The notes beneath the pieces are model-generated. The model did no database searches and had not been told where the DNA came from. It was given only the letters and a program-made list of their open reading frames with translations. A program made the position numbers and the translations under genes. From JAHFOW01 sp964370795 (lineage in GTDB: Bacteria; Planctomycetota; Brocadiia; Brocadiales; Brocadiaceae), in contig CAYJME010000015.1 in assembly GCA_964370795.1 (NCBI GenBank), forward strand, positions 1 to 28,168: a stretch of DNA of 28,168 nt. The letters are read 5' to 3'. Shown here in pieces: positions 14,549 through 22,017 of this stretch. Position 1 is the first letter of the stretch, and every line of letters starts with the position of its first letter.

Positions 14549-16275
14549 TCATCAAACTTTATATCTTTAACCTCCAACTCCAGGTTCTCGTTATTCATCC
14601 AGGTATTCATTTTCAGGGCAAATGCGACTGAACACGTCCTGCCATTCTGCTGGAGTCGGTCAATATAATCTCCCATTCCAAAGGCAATCGTCCTGAGGGC
14701 AATGTCTCCCTGTCTGACGTAAAAACTCAGATGCTGTCCCTTTGTGCCAATACGTCGCGGTTGCCCAACCACTTTTAAGTTCATGGCAGCAAAAACCGGA
14801 GCGTTATTGCCTTCTCCATGGGGAGCCAGACGCGCAAGCTCTGAAACTAATGCGCCGGATAACATAGAAAGGGTAACTTCTAAATCGATATTTAAGATGG
14901 GTTGTAAATCTGTCCTGGTCAGTCTTTGCGATGTTGCGCTATTGAGCATTTCACGAAATTCATTGATATTATCGGCGTGTATCTTTAATCCGGCAGCCTG
15001 CGCATGACCACCCACCGAAAGCAGCTTGCTTCTGCAGCATTCCAATGCCTCCAATATGTGAAAGGAGGGAATGGAACGCGCCGAGCCGTGGCCTATTTCA
15101 TCAGCTATAGCGATCATTACGGTAGGCCGGTTAAATTCCTCTACAATTTTCGAGGCAATAATTCCGATAACGCCCGGATGCCACGCACAGTCTGCCAGCA
15201 CAAGGGCGGCAGACTCATCAAGGTTTATCTCTTTCAAAACCTTTTGTCTTGCTGACGACATGATATCAACCTGAATATCCTGTCTTCTTTTATTTTCCTG
15301 CTCCAGAAAGTTGGCAATTTCGACCGCCCGCTCTTTGCTTGTCGTAGTCAACATCTCAACCACGATGCCGGCCCGACCCATGCGCCCTGGCGCATTGATC
15401 CGGGGGCCGAGGCGGAACCCCACATGGAAGGCATCAAGATTTGTTCTGGAAAGATCCGCAATATCGAGAATCGCTCGCAAACCGGGGATTTCTGTGTGTT
15501 GTAATGCAGAGAGGCCGTATTTGGTGAGGATACGATTTTCACCCACGAGCGGGACCACATCGGCAATGGTGCCCAGCGCTACTAATCCAACCGCATTTAA
15601 CAGGAAATCCTTGAATTCCGGAGATACCCTTTTTTGGGGTGAAAAATGTTGCCCTATAGCCCATGCAAGTTTAAAGGCAATACCTACCCCGGAAAGGTCT
15701 TTGAACACATTCGACGACGTCACGAGCTTCGGATTCACCACGGCAAAGGCATTTGGTATCTGCTGGCCAGGCTGATGATGGTCGGTAATAATCAAATCGA
15801 TGCCATACATACGGGCAATATCGGCCTCATTGCAGGCATTGATGCCACAGTCAACGGTTAAGATGACGTCCGCCCCACCCTCTTTGAGTTTTTTAATTGC
15901 ATCTGCATTCAGACCATACCCCTCTTCCAGCCGTTCAGGGATATAATAACTCACCTGCGCCCCTACCAGCTTCAGACACCGGTACATGAGGGCGGTAGCA
16001 GACAACCCGTCGACGTCGTAATCCCCGTAAATGACAATATTTTCTCCCTTTCGTACCGCTTCGTTGATCCGGATGGACGCCTTTTCAATGTCAGGAAGAA
16101 ACGAAGGATCTGCCAGCGCCGCTAGTTGCGGCTGAAGAAAATTTTTAGCAGAGGCAACATCAGTAACCCCACGGTTGATGAGCACCTGTGCCATCAAGGG
16201 TGATATTTTGAGTTTACTTGCAATTTCAGACTGCAGCGTCTTATGAGGAGGGAGAAATACCCACCTTTTACTCAT
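14545..16275 (-). CDS. recJ: Single-strand-specific DNA exonuclease RecJ
   Basis: RecJ degrades single-stranded DNA 5'-to-3' in recombination, mismatch and base-excision repair. The DHH-phosphoesterase motifs are intact: VIYGDYDVDGLSATA (about 81-95), LTVDCGINA (about 139-147) and ITDHHQPG (about 163-170). Further on come SGVGIAFKLAW (about 195-205), a helical linker, the DHHA1 motif SVGGHAQAAGL and a C-terminal OB-like region. Length 576 residues, typical of the core enzyme. ATG 16275 opens MSKRWVFLPP; a divergent promoter candidate lies about 73-100 nt upstream. It is followed by the overlapping Clp1-like gene. The identification is firm. Confidence 0.95.
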   Translation of the reverse strand: MSKRWVFLPPHKTLQSEIASKLKISPLMAQVLINRGVTDVASAKNFLQPQLAALADPSFLPDIEKASIRINEAVRKGENIVIYGDYDVDGLSATALMYRCLKLVGAQVSYYIPERLEEGYGLNADAIKKLKEGGADVILTVDCGINACNEADIARMYGIDLIITDHHQPGQQIPNAFAVVNPKLVTSSNVFKDLSGVGIAFKLAWAIGQHFSPQKRVSPEFKDFLLNAVGLVALGTIADVVPLVGENRILTKYGLSALQHTEIPGLRAILDIADLSRTNLDAFHVGFRLGPRINAPGRMGRAGIVVEMLTTTSKERAVEIANFLEQENKRRQDIQVDIMSSARQKVLKEINLDESAALVLADCAWHPGVIGIIASKIVEEFNRPTVMIAIADEIGHGSARSIPSFHILEALECCRSKLLSVGGHAQAAGLKIHADNINEFREMLNSATSQRLTRTDLQPILNIDLEVTLSMLSGALVSELARLAPHGEGNNAPVFAAMNLKVVGQPRRIGTKGQHLSFYVRQGDIALRTIAFGMGDYIDRLQQNGRTCSVAFALKMNTWMNNENLELEVKDIKFDE

Positions 16276-16347
16276 AGGTTTTGTATATTAAAATTATGAT
16301 GTAAATTATTGATAAAACTTATATTGCGAACTAATGAATGTTTTATC

Positions 16348-16375
16348 ATTGTACTGTGATTTCAAAGTCTTTCAA
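16348..16375 (-). promoter_or_regulatory. Candidate sigma70 promoter for recJ and the Clp1-like gene
   Basis: Read on the minus strand: TTGAAA (16375-16370), a 16-bp spacer, TACAAT (16353-16348). Both boxes match consensus at 5 of 6 positions. It points at recJ, whose ATG is about 73 nt downstream. Confidence 0.5.
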
Positions 16376-16399
16376 GGAAATTTAATTATTTTTTATTCA

Positions 16400-16428
16400 T
16401 TGAAAAAAAGGGTATGATGTGATAACAT
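16400..16428 (+). promoter_or_regulatory. Candidate sigma70 promoter for the MsbA-like exporter gene
   Basis: TTGAAA (16400-16405), an exact 17-bp spacer, TAACAT (16423-16428). Its -35 box lies 24 bp from that of the divergent recJ promoter, so binding at one could influence the other. Confidence 0.4.
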
Positions 16429-16580
16429 TTTTGGATGTTTGCAGGAAGAAATTTGCATACTCAACAACCCGCTTATCGTAAAAGTATGGAACAATTCCCT
16501 GGTAAAATTCTTCACCTGAAGATGTAGCTTGCCTCTTTACCCTTCGTTACTTCGTTCAATTTTATTAAAAGAAATGTATC

Positions 16581-18470
16581 ATGATTAACAGCGCTGTTGT
16601 TCGGGAATGTGTAAAGTTATTATCTTTTGTAAGACCCTACTGGAAATATATGACGATGGCCATTTTTACCATGTTCATATATACTTCGATGAGCGGTATA
16701 CAGATTTCATTAATCAAGCCCATTGTAGATAGGCTCCTCAGGGGTGAAACACAGAAAACTGCCGAATTACCAAAAATTGATATTGACCAGACGATCCAGG
16801 CATCCGGGGACACATCGTCGGCAAAACAGTTTAAAAAACAGGTACTCAATAAATTCAAGTTCATCGAAACAATCCATAAACACGCAACAAGCTCATTTAC
16901 CAGCATCGGTATCACCATGGCAATTATTGCCCCTTTTATCTTCCTTTCTTGCTATTATCAGCAATATTTCAGGAATCGGGTCATGTGGGCTGTAGTTGTG
17001 GATATTCGAAATAAGGTCTGCGATCACCTCCTGCTGCAACCCCTGAGTTTCTTTGAAAACCGGAAGAGCGGTGATTTGATCTCCCGGCTCACCAATGATA
17101 TCGCCACTACCCAGTCTGGCCTCAGCGTCCTTTTTGACGAAATCCTCCTTCAACCTATGAAGCTGATCTGCGGACTGACGCTGTCGTTTTATTTTAGCTG
17201 GAAGCTCTCACTGCTAACCCTCATTGCCTTTCCGGTAATATTTTTTACTGCGCTTACTATGGGCAAAAAGATCAAGAAACATGGGAAGGGCAGTCTGAAA
17301 CACCTCTCAGACCTTACGGACGCCCTGCGCGAGATGTTTACCGGCATCAGAATTGTGAAGGCATTCAAGATGGAGGTAGAAGAAAGCCGTGATATTCATG
17401 AGATCAGCGAACGCTTCTTCCATAAAAGGTTAAAATTGGTGAAAACAAAGGCCATGAATGAAGGCGTAAGCGAGTTTCTCTATACTATTGGCCTTGCAGC
17501 CCTGATTGTCTGTGGAGGTTATATAGTCGTTTCCGGAAGGGTTACGCCTGGCGAACTTGCCGGGTTCATTACAGCCACGGGTTTTATGGTAATAACCGGC
17601 GTAAAGAAACTGGCCAAGAGCTATGCGACCCTCCAGGAATCTCTTTCGGGTGTAAGCAGGGTGTTTGAACTGTTCGCCACGGAGCCAACGATTAAAGACC
17701 ACCGAGAGGCAGTTCCCTTAAAAAAGATAGAAAAGGGAATATCCTTTAATGAGGTAAGTTTTTCGTATGACGGACATGAAGAACTTATCCTGAAGGGCTT
17801 AAACCTTACCATCCACAAAGGGGAAGTTGTTGCCATTGTTGGCGGAAGCGGCGCGGGCAAATCAACCCTGGTAAACCTCATCCCCCGTTTTTATGATCCT
17901 ATTAAGGGTAGCGTTGAAATCGATGGTATTAATATCCGCAAGATTAAACGGGACGACCTCCTTTCGCATATTGCAATGGTAACCCAGCAAACCTTCCTTT
18001 TTAACCGCAGCCTGTACGAAAATATCCTCTACGGCAAAAGAGAAGCTACCCTGGCAGATGTTCAGGCCGCAGCAAAGGCCTCAAACATCCATGATTTTAT
18101 CATGAGTCTTCCCAAAGGCTACGATACGGTCGTTGGTGAATTGGGCGTAAAGCTCTCCGGCGGACAACGTCAGCGGATCGCCATCGCGCGTGCGATCCTG
18201 AAAAACGCATCTATTCTGCTTCTCGACGAGGCGACCTCTTCCCTGGACTACGAATCTGAAAAACTGGTGCAGGACGCAATAAACAACCTGATTATAGGAA
18301 GAACGACCATTATCGTTGCCCACCGCCTTTCAACAATCCAGCACTGTGACAGGATTATCGTCATGAAACACGGACGTATCGTTGAAACGGGAAATCACGA
18401 ATCTCTCATGGCATGTGAAAGTGAATACAAACGCGTGTATCAGGTACATTCCGATATGGTTCATACATAG
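16581..18470 (+). CDS. MsbA-like ABC exporter (fused membrane and ATPase domains)
   Basis: A half-transporter that works as a homodimer in the inner membrane, probably flipping lipid A or another lipid. The N-terminal membrane domain (about 1-365) has hydrophobic spans, with NRSGDLISRLTND-type coupling sequence (ENRKSGDLISRLTNDI) after the second. The ATPase domain follows: Walker A GGSGAGKST (421-429), Q-loop VTQQTFLFN, signature LSGGQRQRIA (525-534), Walker B ILLLDEATSSLD (545-556) and switch H581 in VAHRLST. Length 629 residues, about 45 more than E. coli MsbA. A charged insert lies in the first periplasmic loop (about 50-105). The start ATG 16581 has only a weak purine tract (AAAAGAAA). 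The substrate is inferred from family resemblance and nearby lipid-transport genes; multidrug export cannot be excluded. Confidence 0.88.
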   Translation: MINSAVVRECVKLLSFVRPYWKYMTMAIFTMFIYTSMSGIQISLIKPIVDRLLRGETQKTAELPKIDIDQTIQASGDTSSAKQFKKQVLNKFKFIETIHKHATSSFTSIGITMAIIAPFIFLSCYYQQYFRNRVMWAVVVDIRNKVCDHLLLQPLSFFENRKSGDLISRLTNDIATTQSGLSVLFDEILLQPMKLICGLTLSFYFSWKLSLLTLIAFPVIFFTALTMGKKIKKHGKGSLKHLSDLTDALREMFTGIRIVKAFKMEVEESRDIHEISERFFHKRLKLVKTKAMNEGVSEFLYTIGLAALIVCGGYIVVSGRVTPGELAGFITATGFMVITGVKKLAKSYATLQESLSGVSRVFELFATEPTIKDHREAVPLKKIEKGISFNEVSFSYDGHEELILKGLNLTIHKGEVVAIVGGSGAGKSTLVNLIPRFYDPIKGSVEIDGINIRKIKRDDLLSHIAMVTQQTFLFNRSLYENILYGKREATLADVQAAAKASNIHDFIMSLPKGYDTVVGELGVKLSGGQRQRIAIARAILKNASILLLDEATSSLDYESEKLVQDAINNLIIGRTTIIVAHRLSTIQHCDRIIVMKHGRIVETGNHESLMACESEYKRVYQVHSDMVHT

Positions 18471-18649
18471 TTCAGTCAATCAGGTTTAATTTGGCATTCA
18501 GAGGCTTTTGAAATAGTAAGCAGTCTTCCTCTGTACTTACTACAAGGAAGTCACTGACGGCACATCGTTTATATTCCGGGTGGTTCGGTTCTGCATAAGC
18601 CTGAAAATAAACAGGTTGGTTGAGAAGATATAAAAGCTGGAAAAGGGGC

Positions 18650-19471
18650 TTATTGTTTGTTATCCTCTTTTCCCTTTGCAATGCTTTTACGAATGAGATT
18701 TCGTAAAATAAAGCTACGCTCAGCGCCACCGAGAAGACCCCTGAGATTATCGTACAGTGCAGGATCGGCAACCAGGGCGCCAATCGTTCCTTCTCCATTG
18801 TCAATCTTTTCAGTAATCTCATTGAGGGATTTTGATGTTGAAACCAGATTGTCCATGAGTTGTTTGCCTTTAGGGTCGTAGAGCAAGGCATAGAGCAAGC
18901 CTTCTCCTTTTTGGAAATTTTTCACACTTTCATTGAGTGATACCGTTACATTGCTTAACGACTCTACAACGCCGCTTTCATCCAGTTTCTTGAGTATTTT
19001 TGAAAATGATTCGATCATATTCATACCACCTTCAAGCCCGGCGGCATAATTGCGCGGCTCTGCACTTTTTATGGTATCGCCATCTTCCACCGTAGATTCG
19101 CGGCACACACCCGTGGCAATTTCTACATAAGAGTCACCGGTTACATAACTCAGCCATTTAATGGTGGCAACACAATCCCTGGTAAGATTATGCTGTACCG
19201 ATTTATCCACCTTCATAATTACATCAATTCCATCACAGGCTAATCCGCCGGGTAAAATAACGTCCTCAACCTTTCCAATTTCTACCCCCATAAACCGTAC
19301 GGGAGCCCCTTCTTTTAGTCCATATACATTGAGAAACCTTGTCTTTAAAGTAATTTGTGGTTTAAAATACCCCTTCTGACTGCCCAGGATGAATATCATG
19401 GCACCAAAACCCAGCAGGGTTATCAGGGTAAAAATTCCCGCGCGTAATTGAGCAAATTGTTCCTTTGTCAT
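18650..19471 (-). CDS. mlaD: MlaD-type MCE-domain lipid transport protein
   Basis: A periplasmic substrate-binding protein anchored in the inner membrane, working with MlaE and MlaF in phospholipid traffic between the membranes. After a short cytosolic lead (MTKEQFAQLRAG) comes one membrane segment (about 12-31) and then the MCE domain (about 38-120), with the typical VYGLKEGAPVRFMGVEIGKV and a later YVTGDSYVEIATG. A helical C-terminal part (about 130-273) may form the tube or barrel of longer MCE proteins. I chose ATG 19471 (273 residues) because GGGGGA lies 6 nt upstream; a start at 19504 would overlap mlaF. It is the last gene of the Mla operon. Confidence 0.9.
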   Translation of the reverse strand: MTKEQFAQLRAGIFTLITLLGFGAMIFILGSQKGYFKPQITLKTRFLNVYGLKEGAPVRFMGVEIGKVEDVILPGGLACDGIDVIMKVDKSVQHNLTRDCVATIKWLSYVTGDSYVEIATGVCRESTVEDGDTIKSAEPRNYAAGLEGGMNMIESFSKILKKLDESGVVESLSNVTVSLNESVKNFQKGEGLLYALLYDPKGKQLMDNLVSTSKSLNEITEKIDNGEGTIGALVADPALYDNLRGLLGGAERSFILRNLIRKSIAKGKEDNKQ

Positions 19472-19484
19472 AAAAAATCCCCCT

Positions 19485-20228
19485 TTATGCACAAATATTA
19501 CCACTCAGAAAATCTTTTACTGCCGGAATGTTTGACTTCGTGAGTTCTTCCCATGTCCCAACTGCAACAATCTTTCCCTCATAAAGCATAGCAATCCGGT
19601 CAGAAACGGTCTTTACACAGTGGAGGTCATGGGTTACCACAATGGTTGTTATGCCCAGTTTCCTCCGCAATTCAACAATCAACTCATTGATCCGTTGGGC
19701 ATTGATCGGATCCAGGCCCGTTGTGGGTTCATCATACAAAATAATTTCAGGCTCCGTAGCAATTGCCCTCGCCAGCCCGACACGTTTTTTCATACCACCG
19801 CTCAGTTCTGCCGGCATCTTGGTTTCGATACCGCTCAATCCTACGAGTTTCAATTTTTCTGCAACCCGCTTTCGAATTTCCCTCTCCGTTAGTTTGAGAT
19901 GCTCACGAAAAGGATATGCAATATTTTCAAATACCGTGAGTGAATCAAAAAGTGCAGCCCCCTGAAACAACATCCCGACATGCTCGCGCAGTTTAATGAG
20001 TGCATTCTCATTCATCCCGGTTATAGTATGATCCAGAACTACAATCTCTCCTTTATCGGGCTGTATAAGTCCAATTAATTCTTTGATAAGGACGCTTTTC
20101 CCTGAACCGCTCCCTCCAAGGAGTGAAATAATTTCCCCCTCCTGGACGGATAAATTGATTCCATTATGAACCACGACTCCATTAAAGGATTTATGTACAT
20201 CTTTGAATTCAATAATTATTCTGGACAT
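19485..20228 (-). CDS. mlaF: MlaF-type ABC ATPase
   Basis: The cytosolic ATPase subunit of the Mla-type lipid transporter. Walker A GGSGSGKSV (about 38-46), Q-loop MLFQGAALFDSLTV, signature LSGGMKKRVGLARA, Walker B IILYDEPTTGLDP and switch histidine in VVTHDLHC are all present. GMLFQGAALFDSL and LSGGMKKR are typical of MlaF. I chose ATG 20228 (247 residues, MSRIIIEFKDVHKSF) because the family starts there. An upstream ATG at 20252 would add 8 residues; neither has a good ribosome-binding site. Its end is 13 nt before mlaD. Unusually, a 202-bp or longer spacer with a MITE-like repeat separates it from mlaE. Confidence 0.93.
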   Translation of the reverse strand: MSRIIIEFKDVHKSFNGVVVHNGINLSVQEGEIISLLGGSGSGKSVLIKELIGLIQPDKGEIVVLDHTITGMNENALIKLREHVGMLFQGAALFDSLTVFENIAYPFREHLKLTEREIRKRVAEKLKLVGLSGIETKMPAELSGGMKKRVGLARAIATEPEIILYDEPTTGLDPINAQRINELIVELRRKLGITTIVVTHDLHCVKTVSDRIAMLYEGKIVAVGTWEELTKSNIPAVKDFLSGNICA

Positions 20229-20283
20229 ACAAAAAGTTTCATAACCTCTCATATCTCGATGTTAAGGAATTTCAAAACGATCT

Positions 20284-20409
20284 CGTAGCGCGGGGGTTTA
20301 TCCCCATAACCGTTTGCACAGATTAAACAGTTCAAACCGTTCAAACCGTTTAAACGGATTAAGCAGTTTATTACCGACCACAAGGGTTCGGCGCTACAAT
20401 AAAAAGTCG
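20284..20409. repeat. MITE-like dispersed element, copy 2, with a 5-unit 9-bp minisatellite
   Basis: It shares both ends with the copy at 3501-3671: CGTAGCGCGGG(G) on the left, CGCTACAATAAAAAGTCG on the right. GTAGCGC and GCGCTAC are perfect inverted repeats, and CAAAACGA/TCGTTTTG just outside extend them. The internal array at 20323-20367 has five 9-bp units (TTAAACAGT, TCAAACCGT twice, TTAAACGGA, TTAAGCAGT), half the number of copy 1. It lies between mlaE and mlaF. Confidence 0.8.
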
Positions 20410-20454
20410 TTTTGTTTTGCCGTGCAAAACAAAACCTAATTTAAAAACATTTTT

Positions 20455-21237
20455 CTAAAATACAACGAGGAACAATTTTGTCAGAAAAAAATCGGAAATA
20501 AGGATCAAAATGGAGATAGTTACCACGGTAATTGTTGTAGAACGTCCAACGCCCGTTGTTCCACCCGTTGTTTTTAAACCAAAATAACAACCAATTACCG
20601 CGATGAGAAATCCGAAAAACACCGTCTTCCCTACCCCGCTCAGAAAATCTGTCATCTTGACCGTTGTTAAAACAGAATTGATATAAAAAGTGCGATGAAT
20701 CTCAAGTTCAAAGAGGGATATAATCATACCCCCAAAAATTCCAACAATATCCGCCGTAACCGTAAGCAAAGGAAGCGTAATCATTCCTGCCAGAATCTTG
20801 GGAGTTACCAGTTTTTTAATAGGGCTTGCTCCCAGGGCGCGCATGGCGTCAATCTGCTCTGTTACCTGCATGGAACCAATCTCTGCTGCAATGCCAGAAC
20901 CCACCCGTGCACCAACCATAATTGATGTAAGAACAGGCCCTAATTCCCTCACCAGAGACAGTGATACAACACTCCCAACATACATTTCAGCGCCATAGTA
21001 ACTCAATCCATAAATTGTTTGAAGTGCCATGACCATTCCGGTAAAGAGCGCAATGAGGTCTACAAGGAAGAGCGAACCTGCGCCAAAGTTATCTATTTCT
21101 CTGAGGGTAATTTTTACATTAAAAGGCGGGATAAAAATCCCCCCAAGTCCCTTCATTGCCAATAACGTGGCCTGACCCAGGGAGAAGATAACCCTTTTAC
21201 ATGCTTCATCAATGGGTATTAAAATATTCTTTAACAT
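20455..21237 (-). CDS. mlaE: MlaE-type lipid ABC transporter permease
   Basis: The inner-membrane permease that pairs with MlaF and MlaD. Several hydrophobic segments are visible (about 50-75, 90-110, 145-180, 195-225, 230-258). Typical MlaE sequence includes VRELGPVLTSIMVGARVGSG, EIGSMQVTEQIDAMRALG and FGFLIAVIGCYFGLKTTGG. Length 260 residues, usual for the family. ATG 21237 lies 1 nt after the stop of the upstream lipoprotein gene, suggesting coupled translation. The identification is firm. Confidence 0.95.
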   Translation of the reverse strand: MLKNILIPIDEACKRVIFSLGQATLLAMKGLGGIFIPPFNVKITLREIDNFGAGSLFLVDLIALFTGMVMALQTIYGLSYYGAEMYVGSVVSLSLVRELGPVLTSIMVGARVGSGIAAEIGSMQVTEQIDAMRALGASPIKKLVTPKILAGMITLPLLTVTADIVGIFGGMIISLFELEIHRTFYINSVLTTVKMTDFLSGVGKTVFFGFLIAVIGCYFGLKTTGGTTGVGRSTTITVVTISILILISDFFLTKLFLVVF

Positions 21238-21238
21238 A

Positions 21239-21763
21239 CTATTCTTCCCGGAGCTTGAATGATTTTACCGCATTTTCAAAATCACTGCGGACATCCTCAA
21301 ACGAATCAGATGGCGCCCAGTACACTAAATCATAAACATGGCCCTTTGCCTGGATGACATACGAGTCTATTTTTAACTGTTGATTATCTACACTGCCAAC
21401 CAGAATAGTATGCATAGCCTTTTGATTGTCGATAGTTATCTGATCCTTTGAGAGTATCTTCTTTCCTTTTAATCCAATAAAAAGCTGGGTATTGAGTATT
21501 TCCAGGGTATATTTCTTGTTTTCCAGGTCACTGGTGATAAAGACCATCATGGCATGAGATTGTTTATTCCACAACGCCATATCTTCTTTACCTGCTTTCA
21601 TTGGCTCCCACCCATTTCCCGTAATGTTTAAAGTATATTTTTTATACAGAGGAAAAATTGTGCGTTTCCCGGCAGACCATTGAGCACAGCCACCTAGAAC
21701 ACTAAGCAAAATACCTGATACCCCGATCCATTGAAGTATGTCTTTCTTTTTAAAACAACTCAA
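21239..21763 (-). CDS. Putative lipoprotein, first gene of the Mla operon
   Basis: I do not recognise the family. The 174-residue product has a charged start (MSCFKKKD), a hydrophobic stretch and a lipobox LGGC near residues 23-26, so it is a probable lipoprotein. The mature part looks like a small alpha/beta domain (for example NKKYTLEILNTQLFIGLKGK and GHVYDLVYWAPSDSFEDV). The start is TTG 21763, supported by AGGAG with an 8-nt spacer. It sits 1 nt before mlaE and is led by a good promoter candidate, so it is the first gene of the operon and probably an accessory subunit of the transporter, analogous in position only to lipoproteins of other MCE systems. Confidence 0.75.
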   Translation of the reverse strand: MSCFKKKDILQWIGVSGILLSVLGGCAQWSAGKRTIFPLYKKYTLNITGNGWEPMKAGKEDMALWNKQSHAMMVFITSDLENKKYTLEILNTQLFIGLKGKKILSKDQITIDNQKAMHTILVGSVDNQQLKIDSYVIQAKGHVYDLVYWAPSDSFEDVRSDFENAVKSFKLREE

Positions 21764-21833
21764 TAGTTTCGCTCCTGTGTTATGAAACAGTCTAAAGAAA
21801 AAAGCCTTTGCGTTAATCTGAAAAGCTGAAAAA

Positions 21834-21862
21834 AGTCTATCAATTTACCAGGGGTAAGTCAA
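21834..21862 (-). promoter_or_regulatory. Candidate sigma70 promoter for the lipoprotein-mlaE-mlaF-mlaD operon
   Basis: On the minus strand: TTGACT (21862-21857), an exact 17-bp spacer, TAGACT (21839-21834). The leader to the TTG start is about 65 nt. It shares TTGACTTA and CC(C)TGGT with the divergent promoter at 21912. Confidence 0.5.
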
Positions 21863-21911
21863 TAATCTTAAGTACCGATGCATTCGGAGAATAAGTTTTC
21901 CATATCAATCC

Positions 21912-21940
21912 TTGACTTATCCTGGTTGTTTATTTACCAT
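21912..21940 (+). promoter_or_regulatory. Candidate sigma70 promoter for moeA
   Basis: TTGACT (21912-21917), a 17-bp spacer, TACCAT (21935-21940), about 78 nt before the moeA ATG. The -10 match is only 4/6. It is divergent from the Mla-operon promoter. Confidence 0.4.
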
Positions 21941-22017
21941 AAGAAAAATTTTCTCATAGATGTGCAAATATATCGTATGTATTTTTTATGAATTAACCTA
22001 TAAACACTTATGACGCC

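Larger units (their letters stand above)
16276..16580. other. Divergent promoter region between recJ and the MsbA-like gene
   Basis: This 305-bp AT-rich spacer contains two back-to-back sigma70-like promoters (16348-16375 minus, 16400-16428 plus). No small gene or RNA gene was recognised. The plus-strand leader would be about 145 nt. Confidence 0.55.

Noticed and set aside
15311..15775. 154-residue plus-strand frame inside recJ
   Set aside because: Antisense shadow of the strongly supported recJ; no motifs and arginine/proline-rich composition typical of shadow frames.
18472..18891. 139-residue minus-strand frame overlapping the end of mlaD
   Set aside because: Most of it is an out-of-frame shadow of mlaD. 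Only its tail beyond mlaD looks protein-like and is reported as a low-interest finding.
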